Positions 16,527-23,913 of a DNA stretch of 64,000 nt are shown one piece after another. Made by a program: the position numbers and the translations under genes. The notes under the pieces are model-generated. The model was not told the DNA's origin, did not search any database, and worked only from the letters and a program-made list of their open reading frames with translations. How positions within the stretch are numbered: position 1 is the first letter of the stretch; each line of letters opens with the position of its first letter. This DNA comes from Candidatus Iainarchaeum sp. (GTDB lineage: Archaea; B1Sed10-29; WALL01; JAGHAM01). Location: NCBI GenBank assembly GCA_021161465.1, contig JAGHAM010000003.1, positions 5,677 through 69,676 on the forward strand, read 5' to 3'.

Positions 16527-18620
16527 ATGGTTATTGAGAAGGTAAAGAAGAGAGACGGACGTGTTGCTGATTTTGAGAAAGTAAGGATAACTAATGCAAT
16601 CTTCGCAGCGGCTGAGGCAGTTGGGGGCAAGGATTACAAAGAAGCTGAACGCCTGGCAGATGTTGTTACGGACTTACTAAGCAAGAAATTTAGGAGAACT
16701 ATACCAACCGTTGAACAGATACAGGATGTAGTGGAGAAGGTCTTAATAGAGGAGGGCCACGCTAGGACAGCTAAGGCCTATATCCTGTACAGGCAGAAGA
16801 GAAAAATACTTAGAGAACTCAAAGCAGAGCTTCTTGACAAACCTGTTGATGATGTTGACCGTAAGTTGTCAGTTAATGCTTTGAAGGTTTTAGAGAGAAG
16901 ATATTTGAAGAGAGACAGGAATGGAAAGGTAGTTGAAACACCAAAACAAATGTTTAGAAGGGTGGCTCATGCAGTCGCCCTTGCAGATACTTTCTACAAT
17001 GGGGGCATGAAGGATACCGAAAAAGAATTTTATGAGATGATGACTAAGTTGGACTTTGTTCCGAACTCACCGACTCTGATGAATGCTGGAACAGAGCTTG
17101 GTCAGCTTTCTGCATGTTTTGTGCTTCCTGTTGAGGATTCAATGGAAGGGATATTTGAAACCCTCAAACACACAGCCTTGATACATCAATCAGGCGGTGG
17201 AACGGGCTTCAGCTTCTCGAGACTCAGGCCTTATGGCGATGTTGTAAAAAGTTCAGGCGGCATAGCCTCTGGTCCAGTTTCATTCATGAAAGTGTTTGAC
17301 GCTGCCACAGACGTTATCAATCAGGGAGGCAAGAGAAGAGGAGCAAATATGGGAATACTCCGGGTGGACCACCCAGATATAGTGGATTTTATCACAGCGA
17401 AAGAGGATACAACGCAACTAACCAACTTTAACATATCCGTTGCAGTCACGAACGAGTTCATGGAGGCCTCGCTTAAGAACAAAAACTATAAGCTGGTAAA
17501 CCCCCACTCGAAGAAAGTTGTTAAGGAGTTACCTGCGAGAAAAATCTTTGACTTGATAATCACGATGGCGTGGAAGAATGGGGAACCAGGAATAATATTC
17601 CTAGACAAGATAAATAAGGATAACCCAACTCCATCTATCGGTGAGATAGAGAGCACAAACCCGTGTGGCGAACAGCCATTGCTACCCTATGAGTCGTGTA
17701 ACTTAGGTTCTGTAAATCTTGGCAACATGGTGGAGGATGGTAAGATAAATTGGAAAAAACTGAAGGATACTGTCTGGAAAGCTGTTCATTTCCTTGATAA
17801 TGTCATAGATGTAAACAATTTCCCCCTGCCGCAGATAGAGCAGATGACTAAGGGTAATAGGAAAATTGGCCTTGGCATAATGGGGTTTGCCGATATGCTG
17901 ATTGCGTTGGGCATACCCTATAACTCAGAGCAGGGTTTGGAGACAGCCAGGAAGGTTATGAAATTTGTTCAAACAGAGGGCAGGAAAGCCTCGCGACAGT
18001 TGGCCAAGGAAAGAGGGCCTTTCCCGAATTGCAGTAAGAGCGTGTACAAGAAGAACCCAATTAGGAATGCTACCGTTACAACTATAGCTCCAACTGGAAC
18101 TATAAGTCTAATAGCAGGCGCGTCCAGTGGTATAGAGCCGTTATTTGCCATATCTTTCATAAGGAACGTGATGGACAACACAGAGCTGCTTGAGGTGCAT
18201 CCTCTGTTTGAGAAGATAGCCAGGGATAGGGGTTTTTACTCACCTGCTTTGATGAAGAAAATAGCCCGTGTTGGCTCCATACAAAATCTGAAGGAAATCC
18301 CAAGAGACGTTAGGAGGATATTCGTAACAGCTTTGGATATATCACCAGAGTGGCATGTTAAGATGCAGGCAGCGTTCCAGGAGTACACAGACAATGCTGT
18401 ATCGAAGACCATCAACTTTCCAACTGATGCAACACCTAAGGATGTCGAGAAGGCATATATCCTTGCATATAAGCTTGCCTGCAAGGGTATAACAGTGTAC
18501 AGGTATGGTAGCAGGAAAGGACAGGTCCTTAATATAGGCAAGGTTGAGAGGGATGGGGATGTCACAGTAGACGCTGACTTTTCAGGCAAGTTGGGGGAGT
18601 GCACGAACTGCAACACTTAG
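16527..18620 (+). CDS. nrdJ: adenosylcobalamin-dependent (class II) ribonucleotide reductase
   Basis: 697 residues, ATG preceded by GGGGG. An N-terminal ATP-cone (about 5-95) is followed by the ten-stranded reductase barrel. Cys197 (LSACF) and Cys391 (ESCNLGS) form the substrate-reducing pair, and Asn378-Pro-Cys380-Gly-Glu382 holds the thiyl-radical cysteine and glutamate. The C-terminus ends CTNCNT, a minimal redox CxxC; the long zinc-type Cys tail of many NrdJ proteins is missing. Reduces ribonucleotides to deoxyribonucleotides using B12 rather than oxygen or a glycyl radical. Followed by overlapping B12-supply genes. No intein. Confidence 0.95.
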   Translation: MVIEKVKKRDGRVADFEKVRITNAIFAAAEAVGGKDYKEAERLADVVTDLLSKKFRRTIPTVEQIQDVVEKVLIEEGHARTAKAYILYRQKRKILRELKAELLDKPVDDVDRKLSVNALKVLERRYLKRDRNGKVVETPKQMFRRVAHAVALADTFYNGGMKDTEKEFYEMMTKLDFVPNSPTLMNAGTELGQLSACFVLPVEDSMEGIFETLKHTALIHQSGGGTGFSFSRLRPYGDVVKSSGGIASGPVSFMKVFDAATDVINQGGKRRGANMGILRVDHPDIVDFITAKEDTTQLTNFNISVAVTNEFMEASLKNKNYKLVNPHSKKVVKELPARKIFDLIITMAWKNGEPGIIFLDKINKDNPTPSIGEIESTNPCGEQPLLPYESCNLGSVNLGNMVEDGKINWKKLKDTVWKAVHFLDNVIDVNNFPLPQIEQMTKGNRKIGLGIMGFADMLIALGIPYNSEQGLETARKVMKFVQTEGRKASRQLAKERGPFPNCSKSVYKKNPIRNATVTTIAPTGTISLIAGASSGIEPLFAISFIRNVMDNTELLEVHPLFEKIARDRGFYSPALMKKIARVGSIQNLKEIPRDVRRIFVTALDISPEWHVKMQAAFQEYTDNAVSKTINFPTDATPKDVEKAYILAYKLACKGITVYRYGSRKGQVLNIGKVERDGDVTVDADFSGKLGECTNCNT

Positions 18621-18628
18621 TGAGAGAG

Positions 18629-19120
18629 ATGATAATCCTTTATACCGGCAATGGAAAAGGCAAGACCACGGCAGCACTTGGGCTTGCCTTAAGGAATGTT
18701 GGGCACGGCAGAAAAGTTGCTTTTATCCAGTTCATGAAGCAATCCAAGAGTGGCGAGTCAAAGGTTAGCTTGACTGGTTTCGAGCTGAAGCAGTTTGGTA
18801 GGGACAAGCTGCTGACGAGAGACACAGTTGAACAGGTTGACAAGGAGCTTGCGAATGAGGCTTTGGACTACGCGCGTTCAGTAAAATGTGACCTGCTGGT
18901 GCTTGATGAGGTGAATGTTGCCTTGTATTTTGGGTTGATAACTCTCGAAGATGTGCTGAAGCTTATAGACGAGAAAGAGCGCGAGGGAGTCCTTGTAGTG
19001 CTGACAGGCAGATACGCGCCAGATGAGCTGGTTGAGCGCGCTGACATAGTGACGGAGATGAAGGAAGTTAAGCACGCCTTCAATGAAGGCGTTCCCGCAC
19101 AGGAGGGTGTGGAATGGTGA
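18629..19120 (+). CDS. cobO: ATP:corrinoid adenosyltransferase (BtuR/CobO/CobA type)
   Basis: 163 residues from the ATG at 18629 (GAGAGAG upstream). GNGKGKTTAALGLALR is the inverted-type P-loop typical of CobA/BtuR, followed by VAFIQFMK, LLVLDEVNVAL and LTGRYAPDELVERADIVTEM, all family signatures. It adenosylates cob(I)alamin or its precursors to form the cofactor required by NrdJ just upstream. The gene starts eight bases after the nrdJ stop and its own stop overlaps the next start (ATGGTGA), so this is one operon. Confidence 0.93.
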   Translation: MIILYTGNGKGKTTAALGLALRNVGHGRKVAFIQFMKQSKSGESKVSLTGFELKQFGRDKLLTRDTVEQVDKELANEALDYARSVKCDLLVLDEVNVALYFGLITLEDVLKLIDEKEREGVLVVLTGRYAPDELVERADIVTEMKEVKHAFNEGVPAQEGVEW

Positions 19121-19566
19121 CAAAAACTGATAAACTATTGCTGGTTGCGGGAGTTGTTGTGGTTGCCCTAGTAGCCTTTATTCTTGGTGTTTACTACGGT
19201 TCTGGGTCTCCTGAGGTTCCTGTAGGTGTTGCGCGTGCTAACTCAACGGTGCACCTTATGATTGATTATGGTAACGGAACCGTGTCCAGCTACCATTTTA
19301 CCCTTAAAGGTGCCAACGCAACGAACACCAGCGCGTATGCTCTTCTGGTCGCAGCTAGCAGGGAGGATGGGTTCAAGATAGAGCAGGAGAAATATGATTT
19401 TGGTTTCCTCGTCACAGGGATAAATGGGGTGCATGGCGGGGACAAGCCGAAACACTACTGGCTTTACTGGGTTAATGCTGAATCACCAGACAAGGCCTCG
19501 AATGTGTATCTAGTCTCGCCTGGGGATGTCGTAGAATTCAAATATGGTTATGTTTCATGGTCATAA
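19114..19566 (+). CDS. membrane-anchored DUF4430 protein, putative cobalamin-binding
   Basis: 150 residues. A single N-terminal transmembrane anchor (about 7-30) is followed by one external domain with the DUF4430 pattern: AYALLVAASRE in the middle, then FLVTGINGVHGGDKPKHYWLYWVN and a late VSPGDVVEFKYG. This domain is the C-terminal domain of transcobalamin and intrinsic factor and also occurs alone in prokaryotic surface proteins. Being directly after nrdJ and cobO, a surface cobalamin-binding role is a reasonable inference. Overlaps cobO by seven bases and the next gene loosely. Confidence 0.8.
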   Translation: MVTKTDKLLLVAGVVVVALVAFILGVYYGSGSPEVPVGVARANSTVHLMIDYGNGTVSSYHFTLKGANATNTSAYALLVAASREDGFKIEQEKYDFGFLVTGINGVHGGDKPKHYWLYWVNAESPDKASNVYLVSPGDVVEFKYGYVSWS

Positions 19567-19576
19567 GGTGATTGTT

Positions 19577-20146
19577 GTGAGAATTAGAAAGGAGGATTTT
19601 TTCATCGGCGTCGTCTTGGTAGCGATAGCACTCTTTGGGAGGACTGTATTTCACATAGCTCCTAACGTTGAGTTTGTCACTGCAAGTGCACTCTTAGCCG
19701 GTGTCTTCATAAAGTCAAGATACTATTGGTTGGTCCCACTCACAACGATGGTCCTGTCAGATGCCATTATAGGAAACACATTGATATTCGTCTTCACGTG
19801 GAGCGCATTCCTGCTCCCAGCTTTCCTTGGCAGGTACATCAAGCAGTGGAAGGAATCGCCATTTAAGCTTATGTTCTCAGCAACCACTGGCGGGGTTTTT
19901 TTCTCACTACTATTTTTCCTCTGGACAAACTTTGGAGTTTGGCTCCTTGGGTGGTACCCACCAACTCTAGCAGGCCTCCTCCAGTCCTACATAATGGCCT
20001 TGCCATTCCTAAGGCTTAATCTCTTGGGCAACCTTGTGATAGTGCCATCGATGTTCTTGATAGTTCTTTGCACTCGATCGCTTGTCGTGTCCATCGCTAG
20101 ATCAGTACAGCATACTAGCTGGGTATCACCTTTCCTTGCTAAGTAA
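19577..20146 (+). CDS. putative ECF-type transporter S component (DUF6580-like)
   Basis: About 190 residues from a GTG at 19577 (AAGGTGAT ahead); the frame also reads from an ATG at 19544 inside the previous gene. Five to six hydrophobic helices, with NVEFVTASALLAG and VPLTTMVLSDAIIG matching the pattern of DUF6580/ECF S components, small membrane proteins that bind a vitamin and pair with an energy-coupling module. Placement after nrdJ, cobO and DUF4430 points to cobalamin or a corrinoid as substrate, by inference. No EcfA or EcfT genes are in the window. Confidence 0.65.
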   Translation: MRIRKEDFFIGVVLVAIALFGRTVFHIAPNVEFVTASALLAGVFIKSRYYWLVPLTTMVLSDAIIGNTLIFVFTWSAFLLPAFLGRYIKQWKESPFKLMFSATTGGVFFSLLFFLWTNFGVWLLGWYPPTLAGLLQSYIMALPFLRLNLLGNLVIVPSMFLIVLCTRSLVVSIARSVQHTSWVSPFLAK

Positions 20147-20272
20147 TCTCTCTATCCTTTCGAGTCTGGCATCTAATTCCCGTATAGCCTCAAGTATCTC
20201 TCTATGAGTAGGTTCAGCTGCTTCCATCGGCCCAAGAGGCTCGGGAGGTGTATGTCTTGGTGGTAGTGGCAT
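20126..20272 (-). CDS. 48-residue microprotein with regulator-like C-terminal coiled coil
   Basis: A small minus-strand gene with ATG at 20272 and TGA at 20126-20128. It has the best Shine-Dalgarno of the region, AGGAGGTGA about seven bases before ATG. The product starts with a proline-rich stretch (MPLPPRHTPPEPLGP) and ends in an amphipathic helix ILEAIRELDARLERIERLL. Its last ~36 residues resemble the tail of the winged-helix regulator encoded divergently at 20405: both have EPL-P, a single His, E-I-x-x-E-A and R-L-x-R-I-E. No DNA-binding domain is present. Could heterodimerise with the regulator. Its 3' end overlaps the S-component gene by 21 bases on the opposite strand. Confidence 0.7.
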   Translation of the reverse strand: MPLPPRHTPPEPLGPMEAAEPTHREILEAIRELDARLERIERLLSKER

Positions 20273-20299
20273 ACTTTTCTCACCTCCTTTAATAATCCT

Positions 20300-20324
20300 A
20301 ACACGTGTTGTGTCAGAATATTCT
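20300..20324. promoter_or_regulatory. two perfect 10-bp palindromes between microprotein and regulator genes
   Basis: AACACGTGTT at 20300-20309 and AGAATATTCT at 20315-20324 are each perfectly self-complementary, five bases apart. They lie upstream of the microprotein Shine-Dalgarno site on the minus strand and between the two divergent promoters. They are good operator candidates for the adjacent winged-helix regulator. Confidence 0.5.
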
Positions 20325-20367
20325 ATGAAATTCTATACAATTAGATATTTATATACTTTTCGGTAAG

Positions 20368-20376
20368 TTTTTATAT
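20368..20376 (+). promoter_or_regulatory. TATA box of the winged-helix regulator gene
   Basis: TTTTTATAT lies about 28-36 bases before the ATG at 20405, the expected spacing for a leaderless message. The in-frame ATG at 20375 overlaps this element and is therefore unlikely to be the start. Confidence 0.5.
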
Positions 20377-20404
20377 GCATAATCTCATAATTAGATTGAA
20401 CTAC

Positions 20405-20758
20405 ATGGATATCCATCGGGCACTCTCTAGCAGGATAAGACAGGCGGTTATCTTGTCACTTGCCGAGAAAAACAAGTACCTAACTGAACTCTCAAACGAG
20501 ATGGATAAAGCACCACAGACTCTCGATTTTCACCTTAGTATCCTGGAGGACGCAGGGATAGTTGAGGTTAAATGGGAACATGGGAAGAAATTTTATTCTT
20601 TGAAAGACAGAAAGATCTTAAAATACCTACGAGAAGGGGAACCATTACCTTATCTAATTCACCCAAAACCACCACATGAGATAGTCGTGGAGGCTTGGGA
20701 AGATATATCTGAGAGACTGGATAGAATTGAAGCCAAGTTGGATAAACTTCTGAAGTAG
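20405..20758 (+). CDS. ArsR-type winged-helix transcriptional regulator
   Basis: 117 residues starting MDIHRALSSRIRQAVI. A winged helix spans about 5-75 (LTELSNEMDKAPQTLDFHLSILEDAG as the helix-turn-helix, then VEVKWEHGKKFYSL as the wing). The C-terminal 40 residues pass through a proline-rich linker to a coiled-coil tail ERLDRIEAKLDKLL, very like that of the divergent 48-residue microprotein. No metal-binding Cys cluster is seen. Probably controls the neighbouring B12/microprotein genes and itself through the palindromes at 20300-20324; this is inferred from position. Confidence 0.75.
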   Translation: MDIHRALSSRIRQAVILSLAEKNKYLTELSNEMDKAPQTLDFHLSILEDAGIVEVKWEHGKKFYSLKDRKILKYLREGEPLPYLIHPKPPHEIVVEAWEDISERLDRIEAKLDKLLK

Positions 20759-20782
20759 AAAGGAAAACAGTGATCTCTTACT

Positions 20783-21037
20783 TTAAACTTTCCCGTTTAT
20801 CTTTATCTTGTACTTTTTGTATCTGTAGAACCCAAAGAGAAACACAAATGCGCCAAACAACACAGAGGTTCCACCTATCACCACGACATAGATATTTCCC
20901 TCAAAAATCTTTGCCAGCGCTATGCCAAATAGAAGTGATGCTAGCGATGTCCGCAAATAAGCCAGCAAAGTCCGTTCATTTGCTAGCAGTGTTCTTTGCC
21001 TTGCGAGTACGTTGTTTTGGTTTTCTTTTCCTGCCAT
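20783..21037 (-). CDS. DUF202 (YidH-type) small membrane protein
   Basis: 84 residues. The hydrophilic N-terminus with LARQRTLLANERTLLAYLRTSLA is the DUF202 signature, followed by two transmembrane helices (about 34-48 and 52-70) and a basic tail YRYKKYKIKI. Function of the family is not established. The start lies 62 bases inside the 3' end of the upstream nuclease gene on the same strand, so translation may be coupled. Confidence 0.8.
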   Translation of the reverse strand: MAGKENQNNVLARQRTLLANERTLLAYLRTSLASLLFGIALAKIFEGNIYVVVIGGTSVLFGAFVFLFGFYRYKKYKIKINGKV

Positions 21038-21851
21038 TTTTAGTCTTCTCCTTGGTTTGCTTTTTTATCTTCGCATGCTCGAAGAAGCTTCTTTTAACAA
21101 GTTTTACATCCCTTGCCTCAAGCCATAGCTCAAGGCCATCGAGATAATCGAACCAGTAGACCACCATTCCAGGGCCCCACATTTCTACATATTTGCTTAG
21201 CTGTTCCCTGTAGTCACGGCGGATTTGCCTGGTATCACCAAAAGAGCCCTTGCTTTCAATCCAATATACCAACCTTGGCTTATCCGGGTGGGTCTGGAAC
21301 TTCACCTTGAATGGCTTGTCCAGTAAGAAGTCCACGGTTTTTGGAAATTTGCCGCGCAGGTCTTTTTCTGTTCTGTATGTGATGCCCTGTGCATCCAGCC
21401 ATTTCTGGATGTTCGCTTCACCCTGCTTTCCGCGTTCTCTTTGCAGGGCATTCCCAACTGTTGAGTATACCATGTCCTTTTCGATGGCATCTTTAATTTC
21501 CGTTTTAAGCCGCCTGTCTTTGCAGTTCTCATAGTCTCTCATTATGCTGAGAGCTTCCTTTTTGGTTAATCCCTTGGCTTTGAGTAGTATCTGAGTCATC
21601 ATCACAGGCGAGAATTTGTGCTCTCTGGCGAGCTGGGTGAAAGATTTGCCTTTCTTCCATTCACTGAGCAACTTCTGGCTCTGGTTGCCGACCTGGTAAT
21701 ATTTTCTTTTCACCTCGCGAATGTGCTTCTGTGTGAATATGACAAATAGCAGTTCCTCGTCGTATTTGCCCTTGTATTTTTTGACCAGGCGCTTCACATC
21801 ATCATAACAGTCCAGTTCCCTGTAGAGTTTCTTGTATTCTTCAATATCCAT
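20976..21851 (-). CDS. CDIN1/C15orf41-like PD-(D/E)xK nuclease with HTH (TPD domain)
   Basis: 291 residues. The N-terminal half has helical HTH segments (KSFTQLAREHKFSPVMMTQILLKA). The C-terminal nuclease domain shows GEANIQKWLDAQGI, then KTVDFLL and WIESKGSFGD, the order of the TPD family to which human CDAN1-interacting nuclease 1 belongs. The family's TPD motif reads TVD here, with the catalytic Asp kept, and the E-x-K is ESK. The tail is extremely basic (KTKNGRKRKPKQRTRKAK), suggesting nucleic-acid binding. Cellular substrate unknown. Confidence 0.75.
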   Translation of the reverse strand: MDIEEYKKLYRELDCYDDVKRLVKKYKGKYDEELLFVIFTQKHIREVKRKYYQVGNQSQKLLSEWKKGKSFTQLAREHKFSPVMMTQILLKAKGLTKKEALSIMRDYENCKDRRLKTEIKDAIEKDMVYSTVGNALQRERGKQGEANIQKWLDAQGITYRTEKDLRGKFPKTVDFLLDKPFKVKFQTHPDKPRLVYWIESKGSFGDTRQIRRDYREQLSKYVEMWGPGMVVYWFDYLDGLELWLEARDVKLVKRSFFEHAKIKKQTKEKTKNGRKRKPKQRTRKAKNTASK

Positions 21852-21917
21852 TTTGAATCACTATCTAGGCATAAAATTACGAAGAGGTTTTATTAATTGT
21901 TTTTCATAAAAAACCAT

Positions 21918-22520
21918 ATGGAACTGCTTTCTCTAGAACAAGGTGAGTTTTTGGTCAAACTCGCGCGAAACGCCATCGCAGTATATCTGGCCAAGGGCGA
22001 GACCCTCAAGCCACCAGAGCATAGTGCACTTCTGGACGAGAAACGCGGCGTGTTTTGCACCTTGAAAACTACTGATGATGAGTTGCGTGGGTGTATAGGA
22101 CTACCTTATCCAGTGAAACCCCTGGCAGAGGCTGTAATCGACGCTGCGGTTTCCTCCGCTACACGGGACCCAAGGTTTCCACCTGTGGAAGCTCCAGAGC
22201 TGGACAATTTAATAGTCGAGCTGACGGTTCTTACGAAGCCTGAAAAAATTGAAGGTCCGCGCGAGGAGCTACCCAAAAAAGTTGTAGTTGGAAAGCATGG
22301 TTTGATAGTGCAGTATGGGTTCACATCAGGATTGCTTCTCCCACAGGTGGCGACTGAGAACAATTGGGACTCAAGAGAATTCCTTGATATGACCTGCTGG
22401 AAGGCAGGACTGCCAAAAAGCTGCTGGCAGCGCGATGATGTTGAAGTCCTTGCATTTGAGGGTCAAGTCTTCAAAGAGGAAACTCCCGGTGGGAAGGTTA
22501 TTGAAGAGAAAATCAGCTAG
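21918..22520 (+). CDS. AMMECR1 family protein
   Basis: About 200 residues from the ATG at 21918. The invariant LRGCIG motif, the preceding VFCTLKT strand, SSATRDPRFPPV and LLLPQVATENNWD are all AMMECR1 signatures (TIGR00296). The family is universal in archaea and often sits beside the Memo and radical-SAM AmmeMemoRadiSam proteins, but no function is proven; partners are not in this window. A TTG at 21897 is in frame but weaker. Confidence 0.92.
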   Translation: MELLSLEQGEFLVKLARNAIAVYLAKGETLKPPEHSALLDEKRGVFCTLKTTDDELRGCIGLPYPVKPLAEAVIDAAVSSATRDPRFPPVEAPELDNLIVELTVLTKPEKIEGPREELPKKVVVGKHGLIVQYGFTSGLLLPQVATENNWDSREFLDMTCWKAGLPKSCWQRDDVEVLAFEGQVFKEETPGGKVIEEKIS

Positions 22521-22566
22521 TTCTCAGCTCTTACACTGGACAGGCAAACCAAAAAGAAAAGTTTAA

Positions 22567-22601
22567 GTGGGGGCATAGGGGAGAGGAAAATACGCCCCCA
22601 C
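22567..22601 (-). terminator. GC-rich stem-loop between convergent genes
   Basis: GTGGGGGC (22567-22574) pairs perfectly with GCCCCCAC (22594-22601) around a 19-base purine-rich loop. Read on the minus strand the stem is followed by TTAAACTTTTCTTTTTGG, a T-rich run, about 95 bases after the stop of the exporter gene, so a transcription terminator is the simplest reading. A small structured RNA cannot be excluded. Confidence 0.45.
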
Positions 22602-22695
22602 TGGCGCCTCAAAGAAGCACCGAGTTATTATATGAGCAGTAATTTATAAATTTTCCTATCTGTTTTGGTGCTTATATCCTTGATAGTCCAGCGGT

Positions 22696-23664
22696 TTAAA
22701 ACCCCAATAGCAGCAGGACAGCGCCTATGCTTAAGCCAAACACAAGATTGAATGCCTTGATTAAAAGGGAGTCGTTAAGTGTGTATGAAAAGAGAGGTAA
22801 CATGCCATGCCCGTCCTGGACGATTGAGCTCGTCAGTAAAACTGAGAAGGGTATCAAGCCGCTTGCAAACATGGTGACAAATGCCATGTGTGGCCCTGAT
22901 TCTGGAATCAACCCAACCAACGCGCTTATGACGAGAACCAGCCAAATGTTTGCCCTGATAGTTTGGCTGAAGTTCCAGTATTGAAGGCCAAACCCAACAA
23001 AAATCAATGCAAACAAGGTCCAGAGGAATACTCTCCATATGTGCTTCTTAATGATGTGGTTCAGTATGTGCTCTTCCAGATAATGCTCCGAAGCAGTTGC
23101 AGTCATAACTATTGCAATAGTTGACAGGGACAATAAGATGATTCTATCAGGCTCGTCCCAGCTCTGTGGCCCCCAGGCACCAATGAGGTTCAATGCAATG
23201 ATTGCAACAAAGGCGAGAACTAGCGCATACCTTGCAGGTGATAACTTTGGGAACTCCAGCAGGACAGATGGCTTGAAAGGATTTCTCCCCTTGACTTTGT
23301 GCATCTTTTGTAGTCTGCACTCCTTGCATGGTGAGATTTTGAGGAAATTTGCTAGTTTGTCAGCTAACCAGGCACCGATGATACCTAAACCAAACAAGAT
23401 TGCAAATAGCATCAATGCTTCCTTTGGGAACATAGCTAGCATGACAAAGGACTCATCGCCTGAGGTAGCAATCATCCCTCCAACTATGGCACCAAATGTT
23501 ATGAGACCATGAACATAGAGGGATACATTCATAAATGCCCCCAAACAACCAGGAGTGGCACCCAGGAACGAGGCTATGGAATATTGTCGCAGTTTACCTC
23601 CCCGTATGGCTTTCTCAAGTTTGCCCCTTGTGACAACATCAAAATAATCGATGAGGAGCATCAT
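22696..23664 (-). CDS. putative 10-TM heavy-metal/manganese exporter (ArsP_2, DUF2899), main reading frame
   Basis: 322 residues, about nine hydrophobic helices. FLGATPGCLGAF, GMIATSGDESFVMLAMFP and the C-terminal LIPESGPHMAFV and SSIVQDGHG are signatures of the ArsP_2/DUF2899 putative exporter family; a cysteine pair CKECRLQK sits in the central cytoplasmic loop. The first TM helix is incomplete if translation starts at 23664. The missing N-terminus is encoded upstream in another frame (23717-23779), so a one-base insertion or two-base deletion near 23716-23725 is likely. Substrate is unproven for the family. Confidence 0.75.
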   Translation of the reverse strand: MMLLIDYFDVVTRGKLEKAIRGGKLRQYSIASFLGATPGCLGAFMNVSLYVHGLITFGAIVGGMIATSGDESFVMLAMFPKEALMLFAILFGLGIIGAWLADKLANFLKISPCKECRLQKMHKVKGRNPFKPSVLLEFPKLSPARYALVLAFVAIIALNLIGAWGPQSWDEPDRIILLSLSTIAIVMTATASEHYLEEHILNHIIKKHIWRVFLWTLFALIFVGFGLQYWNFSQTIRANIWLVLVISALVGLIPESGPHMAFVTMFASGLIPFSVLLTSSIVQDGHGMLPLFSYTLNDSLLIKAFNLVFGLSIGAVLLLLGF

Positions 23665-23716
23665 GACGAATACGAAAACCGTTATTATGATGGAGCGGTT
23701 GATTATAGAAACTAGC

Positions 23717-23779
23717 TCAAACGTCCATCCACACCTCCTTGATGAAATCTTCCACTGTGCTCAAAACCATCGGGAACAT
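23717..23779 (-). pseudogene. out-of-frame N-terminal fragment of the ArsP_2 exporter
   Basis: A 20-codon frame from ATG at 23779 reads MFPMVLSTVEDFIKEVWMDV and stops at TGA 23717-23719. Reading GAC then TTT GAG in the frame of the downstream gene continues as FELVSIINRSIIITVFVFV into LLIDYFDVV, giving a natural amphipathic start and complete first membrane helix. The join is at 23716-23725. Sequencing error, a real lesion or programmed frameshifting are all possible. Confidence 0.5.
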
Positions 23780-23913
23780 GAGTTGACTGTGTCGCCATTT
23801 CCAGAATACCAGAGTGATAGAAATATGCCTATCCTAGTTTAATAACCTTTTTTCGCGATGCACAACAGAGCCAATACAAAAGCATAGGGGGTGTTTTAGT
23901 TTCTTTTGTTGCC

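Noticed and set aside
22567-22601. riboswitch or SRP-like RNA
   Set aside because: Only a single hairpin; no recognised conserved core, and it lies between convergent genes.
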